From positions 124,001 to 188,000 of the forward strand of contig NZ_JAGYPH010000004.1 of the NCBI RefSeq assembly GCF_018343525.1: DNA of 64,000 bases. The letters run 5' to 3'. A program made the position numbers and the translations under genes. The DNA comes from Lederbergia citrea (lineage in GTDB: Bacteria > Bacillota > Bacilli > Bacillales > Bacillaceae_C). Under the pieces are notes generated by a model that worked only from the letters and a program-made list of their open reading frames with translations, did not search any database and had not been told where the DNA came from. Positions 31,248 through 38,253 of the stretch are shown piece by piece. Every line of letters starts with the position of its first letter. Position 1 is the stretch's first letter.

Positions 31248-32756
31248 TTATATAAATTGATTCATCCGATGGTCGGAAATATCACTAAACATTCCTGCAT
31301 ATTGGACAATGTCGCCTGCATCGTTTTTAATGGCACTGATTGTCAGCCATTCAAGATAAAGCTGTCCATCCTTGCGCTTATTCCAGATTTCTCCTTGCCA
31401 AAATCCTTTTTGGTCGATTGATTTCCATAAATCTTGATAAAAAGATGGTGCTTGCTTACCAGATTTTAGTACGCTAGGATTTTTTCCAAGCACATCTTGC
31501 TCCAGATAGCCGGTAATCTGTGTAAAAGCCTGATTTACAGAAATAATTTTCCCTCTTTTATCCGTAATCATAATTCCTTCTACGGTATTTTTAATCACTT
31601 GGTTGGCAAACCCGACTTTATCTTGGTAATACATCCAAATAATTAATATTAAACTTGCTAACGCCACTTGAGATAATGCCATAAATCCAATTGCATAATG
31701 GCCCGTAAGGCCGAACAAAAAGGTTAATAGGAGTGGTGGGAAGAAGCCACCAAGCCCCCCCATCGCAGATACGATCCCGTTCACAATTCCCGCTTGTTGT
31801 TGGAAATACATAGGTACAAGTTTAAAAATGACACCATTTCCTGTACCAGCGCAAAACGCAATCGTTAAACAGCCAAATGTGTACCATGCAATCGATGGTG
31901 CGAAAGATAGGAGTGCGGCTGAAAATGTAAACCCGCCAAACACAAACATTAGTAAAACGAGAGGGTTAAATCGATCAGCGAGCCAGCCGCCAACTGTTCT
32001 CATCCCAGTGGCAAGGACAATAAATCCAGCTGTTCTCATGCCGGCGTCCACTTTCTCTAAACCGAAGTTGGCAACAAGGAAGTTCGGTAAATAAATCGTG
32101 AATGCCACAAATGAACCAAAGGTAATAAAGTAAAATAAGCATAGCAGCCATAGTTTTTCATTTTTATAGACGGCTTTAATTTGTTTTACAAGCGGTGTTT
32201 TCACCTTTACTTCATGCTTATCGCCAAAAAAGAAGTTAGCTAAAATAAAGACGGCTAGAATGACAAGATATAGTTGGATGGTAGTACTCCAGCCTAATTT
32301 TGCTGCAAAAAATGGTGCACCAAAGGCTGATAACGCCGTACCTAAATTTCCAGCACCATATATTCCGTTAATAAAACCATGGCGATCTTTTGGATAATAC
32401 TTAGGCAATGATGTCACACCAACGGAAAACACAGCACCGCCTATCCCAAGGAATAATCCGCCAATCAATAAATCAGTATACGAATCTGCAACACTAATAA
32501 AGTAAACAGGGAATAATAAGGCAATAAAACTAATTAAAAAGATAATCCTGGCTCCGAATTGATTCGCATAATATCCAATCGGAATTCGGAGAATCGATCC
32601 CAAAACGACTGGCAGCGCTGTAACAAGTGCAAGCTGATTCGCTGGAATGATAATGTCTTCTTTAATAAATGGCAGCAATGATGAGATAATTACCCATACC
32701 ATAAAACCTAGTGTCAAATTCATTGTTTGTAATGGCAATTGGACTTTTTTAATCAC
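31248..32756 (-). CDS. NarK-type nitrate transporter with C-terminal PAS domain
   Basis: 502 residues. Residues 1-380 are a 12-helix MFS transporter closely like B. subtilis NarK, with both nitrate signatures (GGAVFSVGVTSLPKYYPKDRHG and GMGGLGGFFPP-type, seen as SAMGGLGGFFPPLLL). Residues 380-502 are a PAS/PAC sensor (VIKNTVEGIMITDKRGKI, GFWQGEIWNKRKDGQLYLEW). Ordinary NarK ends near 395. Start GTG at ten bases from GGAG; another GTG three codons earlier is only one base from it. Function inferred: nitrate uptake or nitrate/nitrite exchange combined with signalling to the next-door kinase. Confidence 0.9.
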   Translation of the reverse strand: MIKKVQLPLQTMNLTLGFMVWVIISSLLPFIKEDIIIPANQLALVTALPVVLGSILRIPIGYYANQFGARIIFLISFIALLFPVYFISVADSYTDLLIGGLFLGIGGAVFSVGVTSLPKYYPKDRHGFINGIYGAGNLGTALSAFGAPFFAAKLGWSTTIQLYLVILAVFILANFFFGDKHEVKVKTPLVKQIKAVYKNEKLWLLCLFYFITFGSFVAFTIYLPNFLVANFGLEKVDAGMRTAGFIVLATGMRTVGGWLADRFNPLVLLMFVFGGFTFSAALLSFAPSIAWYTFGCLTIAFCAGTGNGVIFKLVPMYFQQQAGIVNGIVSAMGGLGGFFPPLLLTFLFGLTGHYAIGFMALSQVALASLILIIWMYYQDKVGFANQVIKNTVEGIMITDKRGKIISVNQAFTQITGYLEQDVLGKNPSVLKSGKQAPSFYQDLWKSIDQKGFWQGEIWNKRKDGQLYLEWLTISAIKNDAGDIVQYAGMFSDISDHRMNQFI

Positions 32757-32757
32757 A

Positions 32758-33036
32758 TTAGCCACGCTCCTTTCTAATCACATAATGTAAGCAAGCTTCT
32801 TGATCAAAAGCGATCCACTCTTTTTCACTAATCGAAACGATCGCGGTGTGAGGTATTGCAAAAAAACGGAGTTTATCAAAGTAAATTCTTAAATGTGTAC
32901 CGTCCGGACATGTCTCTAGTTTCTCGATACTTTTACCGGTAATTGGAGATTGATCTTCCCAAGTATGATCGTATATGGTGACCCCGACTGTACTCTTTAG
33001 AAATGGTTGTAAATCTTCGGTATTAATGAGTTCCAC
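32758..33036 (-). CDS. Unknown protein of the reductase operon (92 aa)
   Basis: 92 residues, no membrane segment, not recognised. Mixed beta/alpha pattern with ETCPDGTHLRIYFDK in the middle and EACLHYVIRKERG at the end; two cysteines only. GTG start inside the last codons of the preceding 103-residue gene (14-base overlap), and it ends one base before the transporter start, so it is translated as part of the chain. Position suggests a maturation or regulatory role for the reductase; that is inference. Confidence 0.7.
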   Translation of the reverse strand: MELINTEDLQPFLKSTVGVTIYDHTWEDQSPITGKSIEKLETCPDGTHLRIYFDKLRFFAIPHTAIVSISEKEWIAFDQEACLHYVIRKERG

Positions 33037-33334
33037 AGCTGCCGCATCCTCTCATTGCAGGGTATACATTCAGTTGAAATCCTTGCAAGTATTCCCAAAA
33101 ATCTTCCGCTGCATGGGACTCGATAAAATCAATCGCATCCTCTTCTGATTGCCATCTACTCATGCCTTTAATTTCTGCAACTACAAGCTCCATCCCGTCC
33201 TCCGTCTTTTCTTCAAGATACCAATTGAGCCGAATCCCTTTAAAGAGCTCTCGTAATAGGTTATCAATTTCTGCTGCGAAATTACCGGCGGCATTACGGA
33301 TGAAGCAAAAGTCAATATATGTTTCACTATTCAT
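33023..33334 (-). CDS. Unknown protein of the reductase operon (103 aa), CGSCG tail
   Basis: 103 soluble residues, not recognised. Helical middle (EIDNLLRELFKGIRLNWYLEE; SEEDAIDFIESHAAEDFWEYL) and a C-terminal CGSCGTH that could bind a metal or be a redox/thiol site. ATG overlaps the end of the small membrane-protein gene by eight bases. It might be a dedicated assembly chaperone for the molybdenum subunit, in the role NarJ or NapD play elsewhere, but there is no sequence evidence of such homology. Confidence 0.72.
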   Translation of the reverse strand: MNSETYIDFCFIRNAAGNFAAEIDNLLRELFKGIRLNWYLEEKTEDGMELVVAEIKGMSRWQSEEDAIDFIESHAAEDFWEYLQGFQLNVYPAMRGCGSCGTH

Positions 33335-33518
33335 GAGTCTTCACATCTTTCTTATAAATGAATAAAGCGATTGGAAATAACGCGATATTTAGAGCACAAA
33401 AGATTAATACATTCAAATAATTTTCGAAGTAATATTGATGTACCACATATTGTGTAAAAACAATATTTAAAAATAAGATGATACAAAGGATTGCGAAGAA
33501 GAGGTAATTACGCTTCAT
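33327..33518 (-). CDS. Small two-helix membrane protein of the reductase operon
   Basis: 63 residues with two transmembrane helices (about 5-25, LFFAILCIILFLNIVFTQYV, and 35-55, VLIFCALNIALFPIALFIY) and a basic tail. Start ATG overlaps the end of the Rieske gene by 11 bases. Not recognised. The size and place suggest a membrane anchor or accessory subunit of the complex. Confidence 0.7.
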   Translation of the reverse strand: MKRNYLFFAILCIILFLNIVFTQYVVHQYYFENYLNVLIFCALNIALFPIALFIYKKDVKTHE

Positions 33519-34032
33519 AACGCTTCACCCTGACAGCATATACAGTGCCGCCTTCCACTTTTATTTCAATTCCAGGAAGCGGTCTTCTTGGTGGACCTGC
33601 CGTCGGAACACCAGTCTGTGCATCGAAAACGCCATGATGGCAAGGGCAAATCATGTTGCCAGCATCTTTTTCCCAAAACACTGGACAACGAAGGTGCGTG
33701 CAGGCATTTTGATAAGCGACAAACTTTTTCTCTGAGAGCCTAATGAGAATGGCGCTATCATGCTCAGCCGGAAACTTGAAATCAACTGCTTCACCGACAG
33801 CAATTTTACTTACATCAACGATTTTTTTATGAGGATATTCCTTATCGTCAAGACCCATCAATTCCTTGGCAGCAACTGCTCCCCAAGGTAGAGAAGATAC
33901 TGCGAATAAACCTGCAGCTCCGACCAAAGTTTTCATAAACCCGCGTCGATCCAGTTTTCTTTCCATATTACGATTGATATTATGCGTGTAATTATCTTCG
34001 GCAAAGGGGACTTTATTATTTTTATCGTTCAA
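33508..34032 (-). CDS. Tat-exported Rieske [2Fe-2S] protein
   Basis: 174 residues. Twin-arginine signal DRRGFMKTL (Arg29-Arg30) followed by a hydrophobic helix, probably kept as an anchor; Rieske domain with CTHLRC and CPCHHG supplying two Cys and two His ligands, and GPPRRPLPG. TTG start eight bases after AGGAGG. In the family such proteins take electrons from quinol in bc complexes or feed oxidoreductases. Here it sits between the ferredoxin subunit and small membrane genes, so it probably belongs to the same electron-transfer complex, on the outer face. Confidence 0.9.
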   Translation of the reverse strand: MNDKNNKVPFAEDNYTHNINRNMERKLDRRGFMKTLVGAAGLFAVSSLPWGAVAAKELMGLDDKEYPHKKIVDVSKIAVGEAVDFKFPAEHDSAILIRLSEKKFVAYQNACTHLRCPVFWEKDAGNMICPCHHGVFDAQTGVPTAGPPRRPLPGIEIKVEGGTVYAVRVKRYEA

Positions 34033-34044
34033 CTTTCATCCCTC

Positions 34045-34605
34045 CTAAAACAGCTTTTCCACACCCTGTAAAATTCCAGGGAGGTTAATTTTTACATTTG
34101 TTTCGCCTTCAAGATAAGGCATGCTTGTGACCCATTTATCATTATCAAGATTGTATTGTTGCTTTTTATTAGCAATCTCTTCATCTGATAACCATTGAAT
34201 CGTATTGGACGGGCATACACTCGCACACATTGGCGGGATACCATCTTTCGTCCGGTCAATACAAAGATCACATTTATACATTAAGTTTTGTTCTGTATCG
34301 AATTTCGGAATGCCATATGGACAAGCAATGGTACAATTTTGACAGCCGATGCATTTTTCCACGAGCGCTGATAATACTGCACCTGTTTCATGTATTTGAA
34401 TGGCTTGAGCCGGGCAACTTCTTGCACATGCTGGATTTACACAGTGTAGACACATAAGTGGCATCGTTTGTCGATTAACAAATGGATTTACATCATATAC
34501 ATAGTTCCTGTTTCTCTCATCATGGCCGCCACATTGTGTACAAGCAGCTAAACATGCCCTGCACCCAATACAGTTTTCAAGTTCTAAGTACAATCTTTTA
34601 CTCAT
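34045..34605 (-). CDS. Four-cluster ferredoxin subunit (DmsB/NrfC/PhsB type)
   Basis: 186 residues, soluble. Four [4Fe-4S] binding sets: CIGCRACLAACTQCG at the N-terminus, CLHCVNPACARSCP, CIGCQNCTIACPYG and CDLC..CASVCP. Such subunits carry electrons between a membrane cytochrome and a molybdopterin catalytic subunit. ATG overlaps the catalytic gene's stop by four bases (ATGA), so the two subunits are made in fixed ratio. Confidence 0.93.
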   Translation of the reverse strand: MSKRLYLELENCIGCRACLAACTQCGGHDERNRNYVYDVNPFVNRQTMPLMCLHCVNPACARSCPAQAIQIHETGAVLSALVEKCIGCQNCTIACPYGIPKFDTEQNLMYKCDLCIDRTKDGIPPMCASVCPSNTIQWLSDEEIANKKQQYNLDNDKWVTSMPYLEGETNVKINLPGILQGVEKLF

Positions 34606-36776
34606 TTCCGTACACCTTCTTTTACTTCAATTTTCTCCATTTGCGCCGCACATGCCTTGAATTCTGGCATTCTCGAAAGCGGATCAAGCGCAGCGATCGT
34701 CAATAGGTTAATAGATTGATCATGGCCAAAATGATACGGAACAAAGACAGTATCTTTTCTGATAGCCTCGGTAATTTTCACCTTATAATTTCCTTCACCT
34801 CTGCGAGTAAAGAGGCGAATGACTTCTTCATGCTCCATGTTGTATATCTTGGCTGTTTCCGGGTGCACTTCGACATATGGTTCAGGGCACATATCTTGTA
34901 AAAACGGAATCCTTCTCGTTTGGTTTCCAGATAGATAGTGGTAAACGACTCTTCCGGTTGTTAAACGAAGCGGATACTTTTCACATGGCTCCTCAGCCGG
35001 CGGACGATATGGTAGTGCAAATATTTTCGCTTTTCCATCCGGATGATAGAATTTTTTATCGAGGAACATATGTGGTGTCCCTTTGTCATTCTCGTCTTTA
35101 CAAGGCCAGAAGACCCCATCTTGTTTATCAATTTTTTCCCACGTCGCACCGTAGTAATCTGCATCGCCGCCTTTTGTAGCGAGTCTAAATTCGTCTGCTA
35201 CATCTCTTGCTGTTTTCAGATTTGAAAAGTATTTCCCTCTCCCTAAGCGCTCTGCGATTTCCACTTGAATTTGCCAATCCGGCTTTGACTCGCCAATTGG
35301 CTCTTGTGCTTTATTAATTTTAATAATCCGGCCTTCAAGGTTTGTTACTGTTCCTTCATCTTCCGACCATGTAACGGTTGGGAGAACGACATCAGCGAAT
35401 TCGGCGGATTCAGATAAGTAAAAGTCAGCACATACCATAAAATCAAGGTTTTTCATCGCTTTTCTGACAAAGTTCAGATCAGGTGCTGATACCGCAGGGT
35501 TTGAACATAATAAATACATAGCACGAATCGTCTTTTGCTCCATCATTTCGAACATTTCAAAGGCAGATACACCTGGTTGTGGCATTTCTTCAGGCTCAAT
35601 CCCCCACACTTTAGCTACTTCTTCAACGTGCTTTGGATTCGTGATTTTTCTGTAACCTGGCAGCAAATCGGATTTTTGGCCATGCTCACGACCACCTTGG
35701 CCATTCCCTTGTCCAGTAAATGTTGCTACTCCTGATTTAGGTCGACCGATCTTACCTGTGACTAACGCCATATTCGTATATCCGGAAACATTATCGACAC
35801 CTTTATGCTGCTGCTCGATACCGCGGGCGAACATCACAATCGCATTCGGAGCCTTTCCGTATATCTCGGCAGCTCTAATGATTTTTTCCGGTGCCACTCC
35901 TGTGATCATGCTCGTATATTCAGGTGTAAACTCCTTTACGAGCTCTTTCGTTTCTTCAAAACCGTTTGTATGATTATTAATAAATTCCTCATCAGCAAAC
36001 CCATTTTGAATAAGTAAGTTTAAAATACCATTTGCAATCGCAAGGTCAGTACCTGGTTTTAAGTCAAGATGTACATCTGCTCTACGTGCAAGTGGTGTTT
36101 CCCTTGGATCAACGACGATGATGTAACCGCCTCTTTCCTGGACATTCCATACTCGGAACATTGAGGTCGGATGACATTCTGCCGTATTGCTTCCGGCGAT
36201 AAATAGGCAGTCAGTTTCATGAACATCCGTCCAAGGTACTGTTGAGCCTCTGTCTACTCCAAAGGTACGAAGGAACCCTCCAGCTGCACTCGACATACAA
36301 AAACGACCATTATAATCGATGTAGCGTGTTTGGAGACCAACTCGCGCAAACTTCCCTGTTAAATAGCATTTTTCATTCGTCATCGATACACCGCTAAAGA
36401 CTGAAAGTGAATCTTTTCCGTATTCTTTCTGAAGCTCCGTGAACTTTTTCGCAATTAAGTCATACGCTTCATCCCAGCTCGCTTCACGGAAGCCTTCTTT
36501 CGTTCCTTTTAAGGAAGCATCATCACGAATGAGTGGTTTCAAAAGTCGATCCGAATGATTCGTTTGTTGGTATGCTGTTACCCCTTTCGGGCACATTTTT
36601 CCTAATGTAACTGGCCAATCATAACGAGGTTCAACCCCGATAATTTTATTTGTCATCGTATTCACACGTAAATTCATCCCACATTGCATTCCACAATAAC
36701 TGCAATGTGTTTTAATTAACTTTTCATTTGGATGAGTTAAATTCTCGATTTCTTTAAAAAACTTATCCCTTTGCAT
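34602..36776 (-). CDS. Molybdopterin oxidoreductase, Nas/Nap-type nitrate reductase-like
   Basis: 724 residues. N-terminal [4Fe-4S] ligands Cys25, Cys28, Cys32, Cys62 (HCSYCGMQCGM, KMCPKG); bis-MGD domains; RFCMSS with Cys160 as likely Mo ligand, as in NapA/NasA/FdhF; GQGNGQGGREHGQ resembling the NasA/NarB pterin loop; C-terminal molybdopterin-binding domain from about 600 (YPLRLTTGRVVYHYLSGNQT). No Tat signal, so it should stay in the cytoplasm. ATG chosen after AAGGAGG, overlapping the cytochrome gene by 14 bases. The nitrate transporter and Nre regulators alongside make nitrate the likeliest substrate; formate, selenate or other oxyanions are not excluded. Confidence 0.88.
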   Translation of the reverse strand: MQRDKFFKEIENLTHPNEKLIKTHCSYCGMQCGMNLRVNTMTNKIIGVEPRYDWPVTLGKMCPKGVTAYQQTNHSDRLLKPLIRDDASLKGTKEGFREASWDEAYDLIAKKFTELQKEYGKDSLSVFSGVSMTNEKCYLTGKFARVGLQTRYIDYNGRFCMSSAAGGFLRTFGVDRGSTVPWTDVHETDCLFIAGSNTAECHPTSMFRVWNVQERGGYIIVVDPRETPLARRADVHLDLKPGTDLAIANGILNLLIQNGFADEEFINNHTNGFEETKELVKEFTPEYTSMITGVAPEKIIRAAEIYGKAPNAIVMFARGIEQQHKGVDNVSGYTNMALVTGKIGRPKSGVATFTGQGNGQGGREHGQKSDLLPGYRKITNPKHVEEVAKVWGIEPEEMPQPGVSAFEMFEMMEQKTIRAMYLLCSNPAVSAPDLNFVRKAMKNLDFMVCADFYLSESAEFADVVLPTVTWSEDEGTVTNLEGRIIKINKAQEPIGESKPDWQIQVEIAERLGRGKYFSNLKTARDVADEFRLATKGGDADYYGATWEKIDKQDGVFWPCKDENDKGTPHMFLDKKFYHPDGKAKIFALPYRPPAEEPCEKYPLRLTTGRVVYHYLSGNQTRRIPFLQDMCPEPYVEVHPETAKIYNMEHEEVIRLFTRRGEGNYKVKITEAIRKDTVFVPYHFGHDQSINLLTIAALDPLSRMPEFKACAAQMEKIEVKEGVRK

Positions 36777-37845
36777 TTTGGTTGGCCTCCTTGTATTTGA
36801 TTTCGTGCGTCTGTATTCCCGAAAACTGAGCAATGCGATACTTCCTTCTACAAGGGAGACACATTTCAGCTAATTGATGGCCCTCTTTCGTTTGAAAGCT
36901 AATGTCGTTTACCGAAAGGACCCCAACAACATCTTGTGTTTGCTCAGTCGAAACATATGTATCGCCGCAAACTTTACATTTGAAGGGAGCCTGCTCCTGA
37001 TAATGTTCACGATAGTTTTTGGCAAATACACTTAATGGACGGAATGGAATATGGGCCAACTTCCCAAAAGGAAGATAAATTAACGTGACGATTACTGAGT
37101 ATTGATGGATAAGAGACATCACTGGTTGACCAGCCCCGTGCAAAAAAACGTTCATAAACGTCAAAGCCAAACCGGTAATGCTTACAAATAGTAATAAGTA
37201 TAGTGGTAAAAAGTCGTATACAAATTTTTGCTCAGCTCTTGCCTGCATGTTTTTCATCCGACGATACATAGCCATACATACACCGGAAATTACCATAATC
37301 GCTGTAAAATTTAATGCATTATAAAAGAAAAATGCGATGATGCCATCTGCTTTTACCGTCATTAAATTCATTCCCATGCCTACAACTGTATAGTAGCCAT
37401 TGTCACCCATCGTGAAATACATCCAGCCAAACACGAGTGGGAAAGTGACAAAGCAAGAAAGAATACAACCCCAGCCGATCAAAAAGTGTTGCGTCCATCG
37501 GTAAATTCCCCGATTCCAAATAAATTTGTGGGTAGCAAGATGCTCTACCGATGTTTTTGGTGTGGATTTTCTAAATAATAATTTGATACCTTTTTTAATA
37601 AAAATTTTCGTTGGAGGCCTTTCTCCCCAAGCAATAAACCGATAAAAGAATCCGCTGATGAATACGATCGTACCAACCATGTATCCGTACAGATTTAAGT
37701 CGACATGAGTAAACATCCTCGTACCAATAAAAGATAAAATAATAAGTCCGCTCACAGATAAAAACATTGATTTAGCAAAATTAGATGCAAAAGCATTATT
37801 AATAGAATTTCTTGTTTTTTCATTTGCTGCAACCTTAGCTTGCAT
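36763..37845 (-). CDS. Membrane cytochrome-b-like subunit with zinc-ribbon tail
   Basis: 360 residues, about seven hydrophobic helices (35-55, 60-80, 125-150, 185-205, 225-245, 260-275). Several membrane-embedded or flanking His (TQHFLIGWG, LIHQYSVIVTL, KLAHIPF) could ligate haem b, as in NarI-like quinol oxidases. After the last helix comes a soluble domain with CKVCGDTY and CLPCRRKYR, a four-cysteine zinc or Fe site. First gene of the run, with GGAGGAGG seven bases before ATG. Likely takes electrons from menaquinol and passes them to the Fe-S subunit. Confidence 0.78.
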   Translation of the reverse strand: MQAKVAANEKTRNSINNAFASNFAKSMFLSVSGLIILSFIGTRMFTHVDLNLYGYMVGTIVFISGFFYRFIAWGERPPTKIFIKKGIKLLFRKSTPKTSVEHLATHKFIWNRGIYRWTQHFLIGWGCILSCFVTFPLVFGWMYFTMGDNGYYTVVGMGMNLMTVKADGIIAFFFYNALNFTAIMVISGVCMAMYRRMKNMQARAEQKFVYDFLPLYLLLFVSITGLALTFMNVFLHGAGQPVMSLIHQYSVIVTLIYLPFGKLAHIPFRPLSVFAKNYREHYQEQAPFKCKVCGDTYVSTEQTQDVVGVLSVNDISFQTKEGHQLAEMCLPCRRKYRIAQFSGIQTHEIKYKEANQNAKG

Positions 37846-37883
37846 AATTCTTCCTCCTCCATAGCAAAAATTACCTTGCTTTT

Positions 37884-37912
37884 ATTGTAAGATGAATTGT
37901 TTTTCTTCCCCA
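37884..37912 (-). promoter_or_regulatory. Promoter of the reductase operon
   Basis: Minus strand TACAAT -10 with a poor -35 (TGGGGA) at 17 bases, the pattern expected of an activator-dependent promoter. Start would be near 37877. Confidence 0.5.
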
Positions 37913-37914
37913 TC

Positions 37915-37926
37915 AGGGAAACTCCT
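37915..37926. promoter_or_regulatory. NreC-like site 1
   Basis: AGGG-AAAC-TCCT, close to the staphylococcal NreC consensus TAGGG-N4-CCCTA. It is centred about 43 bases upstream of the predicted start, the usual place for an activator touching the -35 region. Confidence 0.45.
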
Positions 37927-37935
37927 TATTCAGGG

Positions 37936-37947
37936 GGGGAATTCCCC
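37936..37947. promoter_or_regulatory. NreC-like site 2
   Basis: GGGG-AATT-CCCC, a perfect palindrome fitting GGG-N4-CCC, exactly 21 bp (two helical turns) upstream of site 1. Confidence 0.5.
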
Positions 37948-38068
37948 TGATTCTCTCAAGAAAAGCGCAATCGCCTTGATTAGCCCTGGGTAGTATTGAG
38001 GATCCAGTAATTTTTTCTTTAATATTTAACCAGCGTACTGTATAATAAAAAAAGTGTTGCTAACACGT

Positions 38069-38141
38069 GGCTCCGTAGCTCAGAGGATAGAGCGTCGGTT
38101 TCCTAAACCGTGCGTCGCAGGTTCGATTCCTGCCGGGGCCG
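38069..38141 (+). tRNA. tRNA-Arg (anticodon CCU)
   Basis: 73-base cloverleaf: acceptor GGCTCCG/CGGGGCC with discriminator G, D arm with GCTC..GAGC, anticodon stem CGGTT/AACCG around TTCCTAA giving anticodon CCT, T arm with GGTTCGATTCC. CCA is not encoded. It decodes AGG. Confidence 0.97.
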
Positions 38142-38146
38142 TAAAA

Positions 38147-38193
38147 TAAAAAAGGTGCGAGTTTCAGTATTCTGAAACTCGCACCTTTTTTTT
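38147..38193. terminator. Bidirectional terminator between tRNA-Arg and RND pump gene
   Basis: Fourteen-base perfect stem GGTGCGAGTTTCAG / CTGAAACTCGCACC, TATT loop, A run before and T run after. Confidence 0.93.
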
Positions 38194-38253
38194 CTGAAAG
38201 TTTTTACGAAATGATAAAGTGAGAAATGTTCCTCCCTTTCCAATGTTAAACAC

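Noticed and set aside
34602..36776. Formate dehydrogenase as a firm call
   Set aside because: The Cys Mo-ligand and general fold allow it, but the pterin loop looks NasA/NarB-like and the NarK and Nre genes point to nitrate; left open in the annotation.
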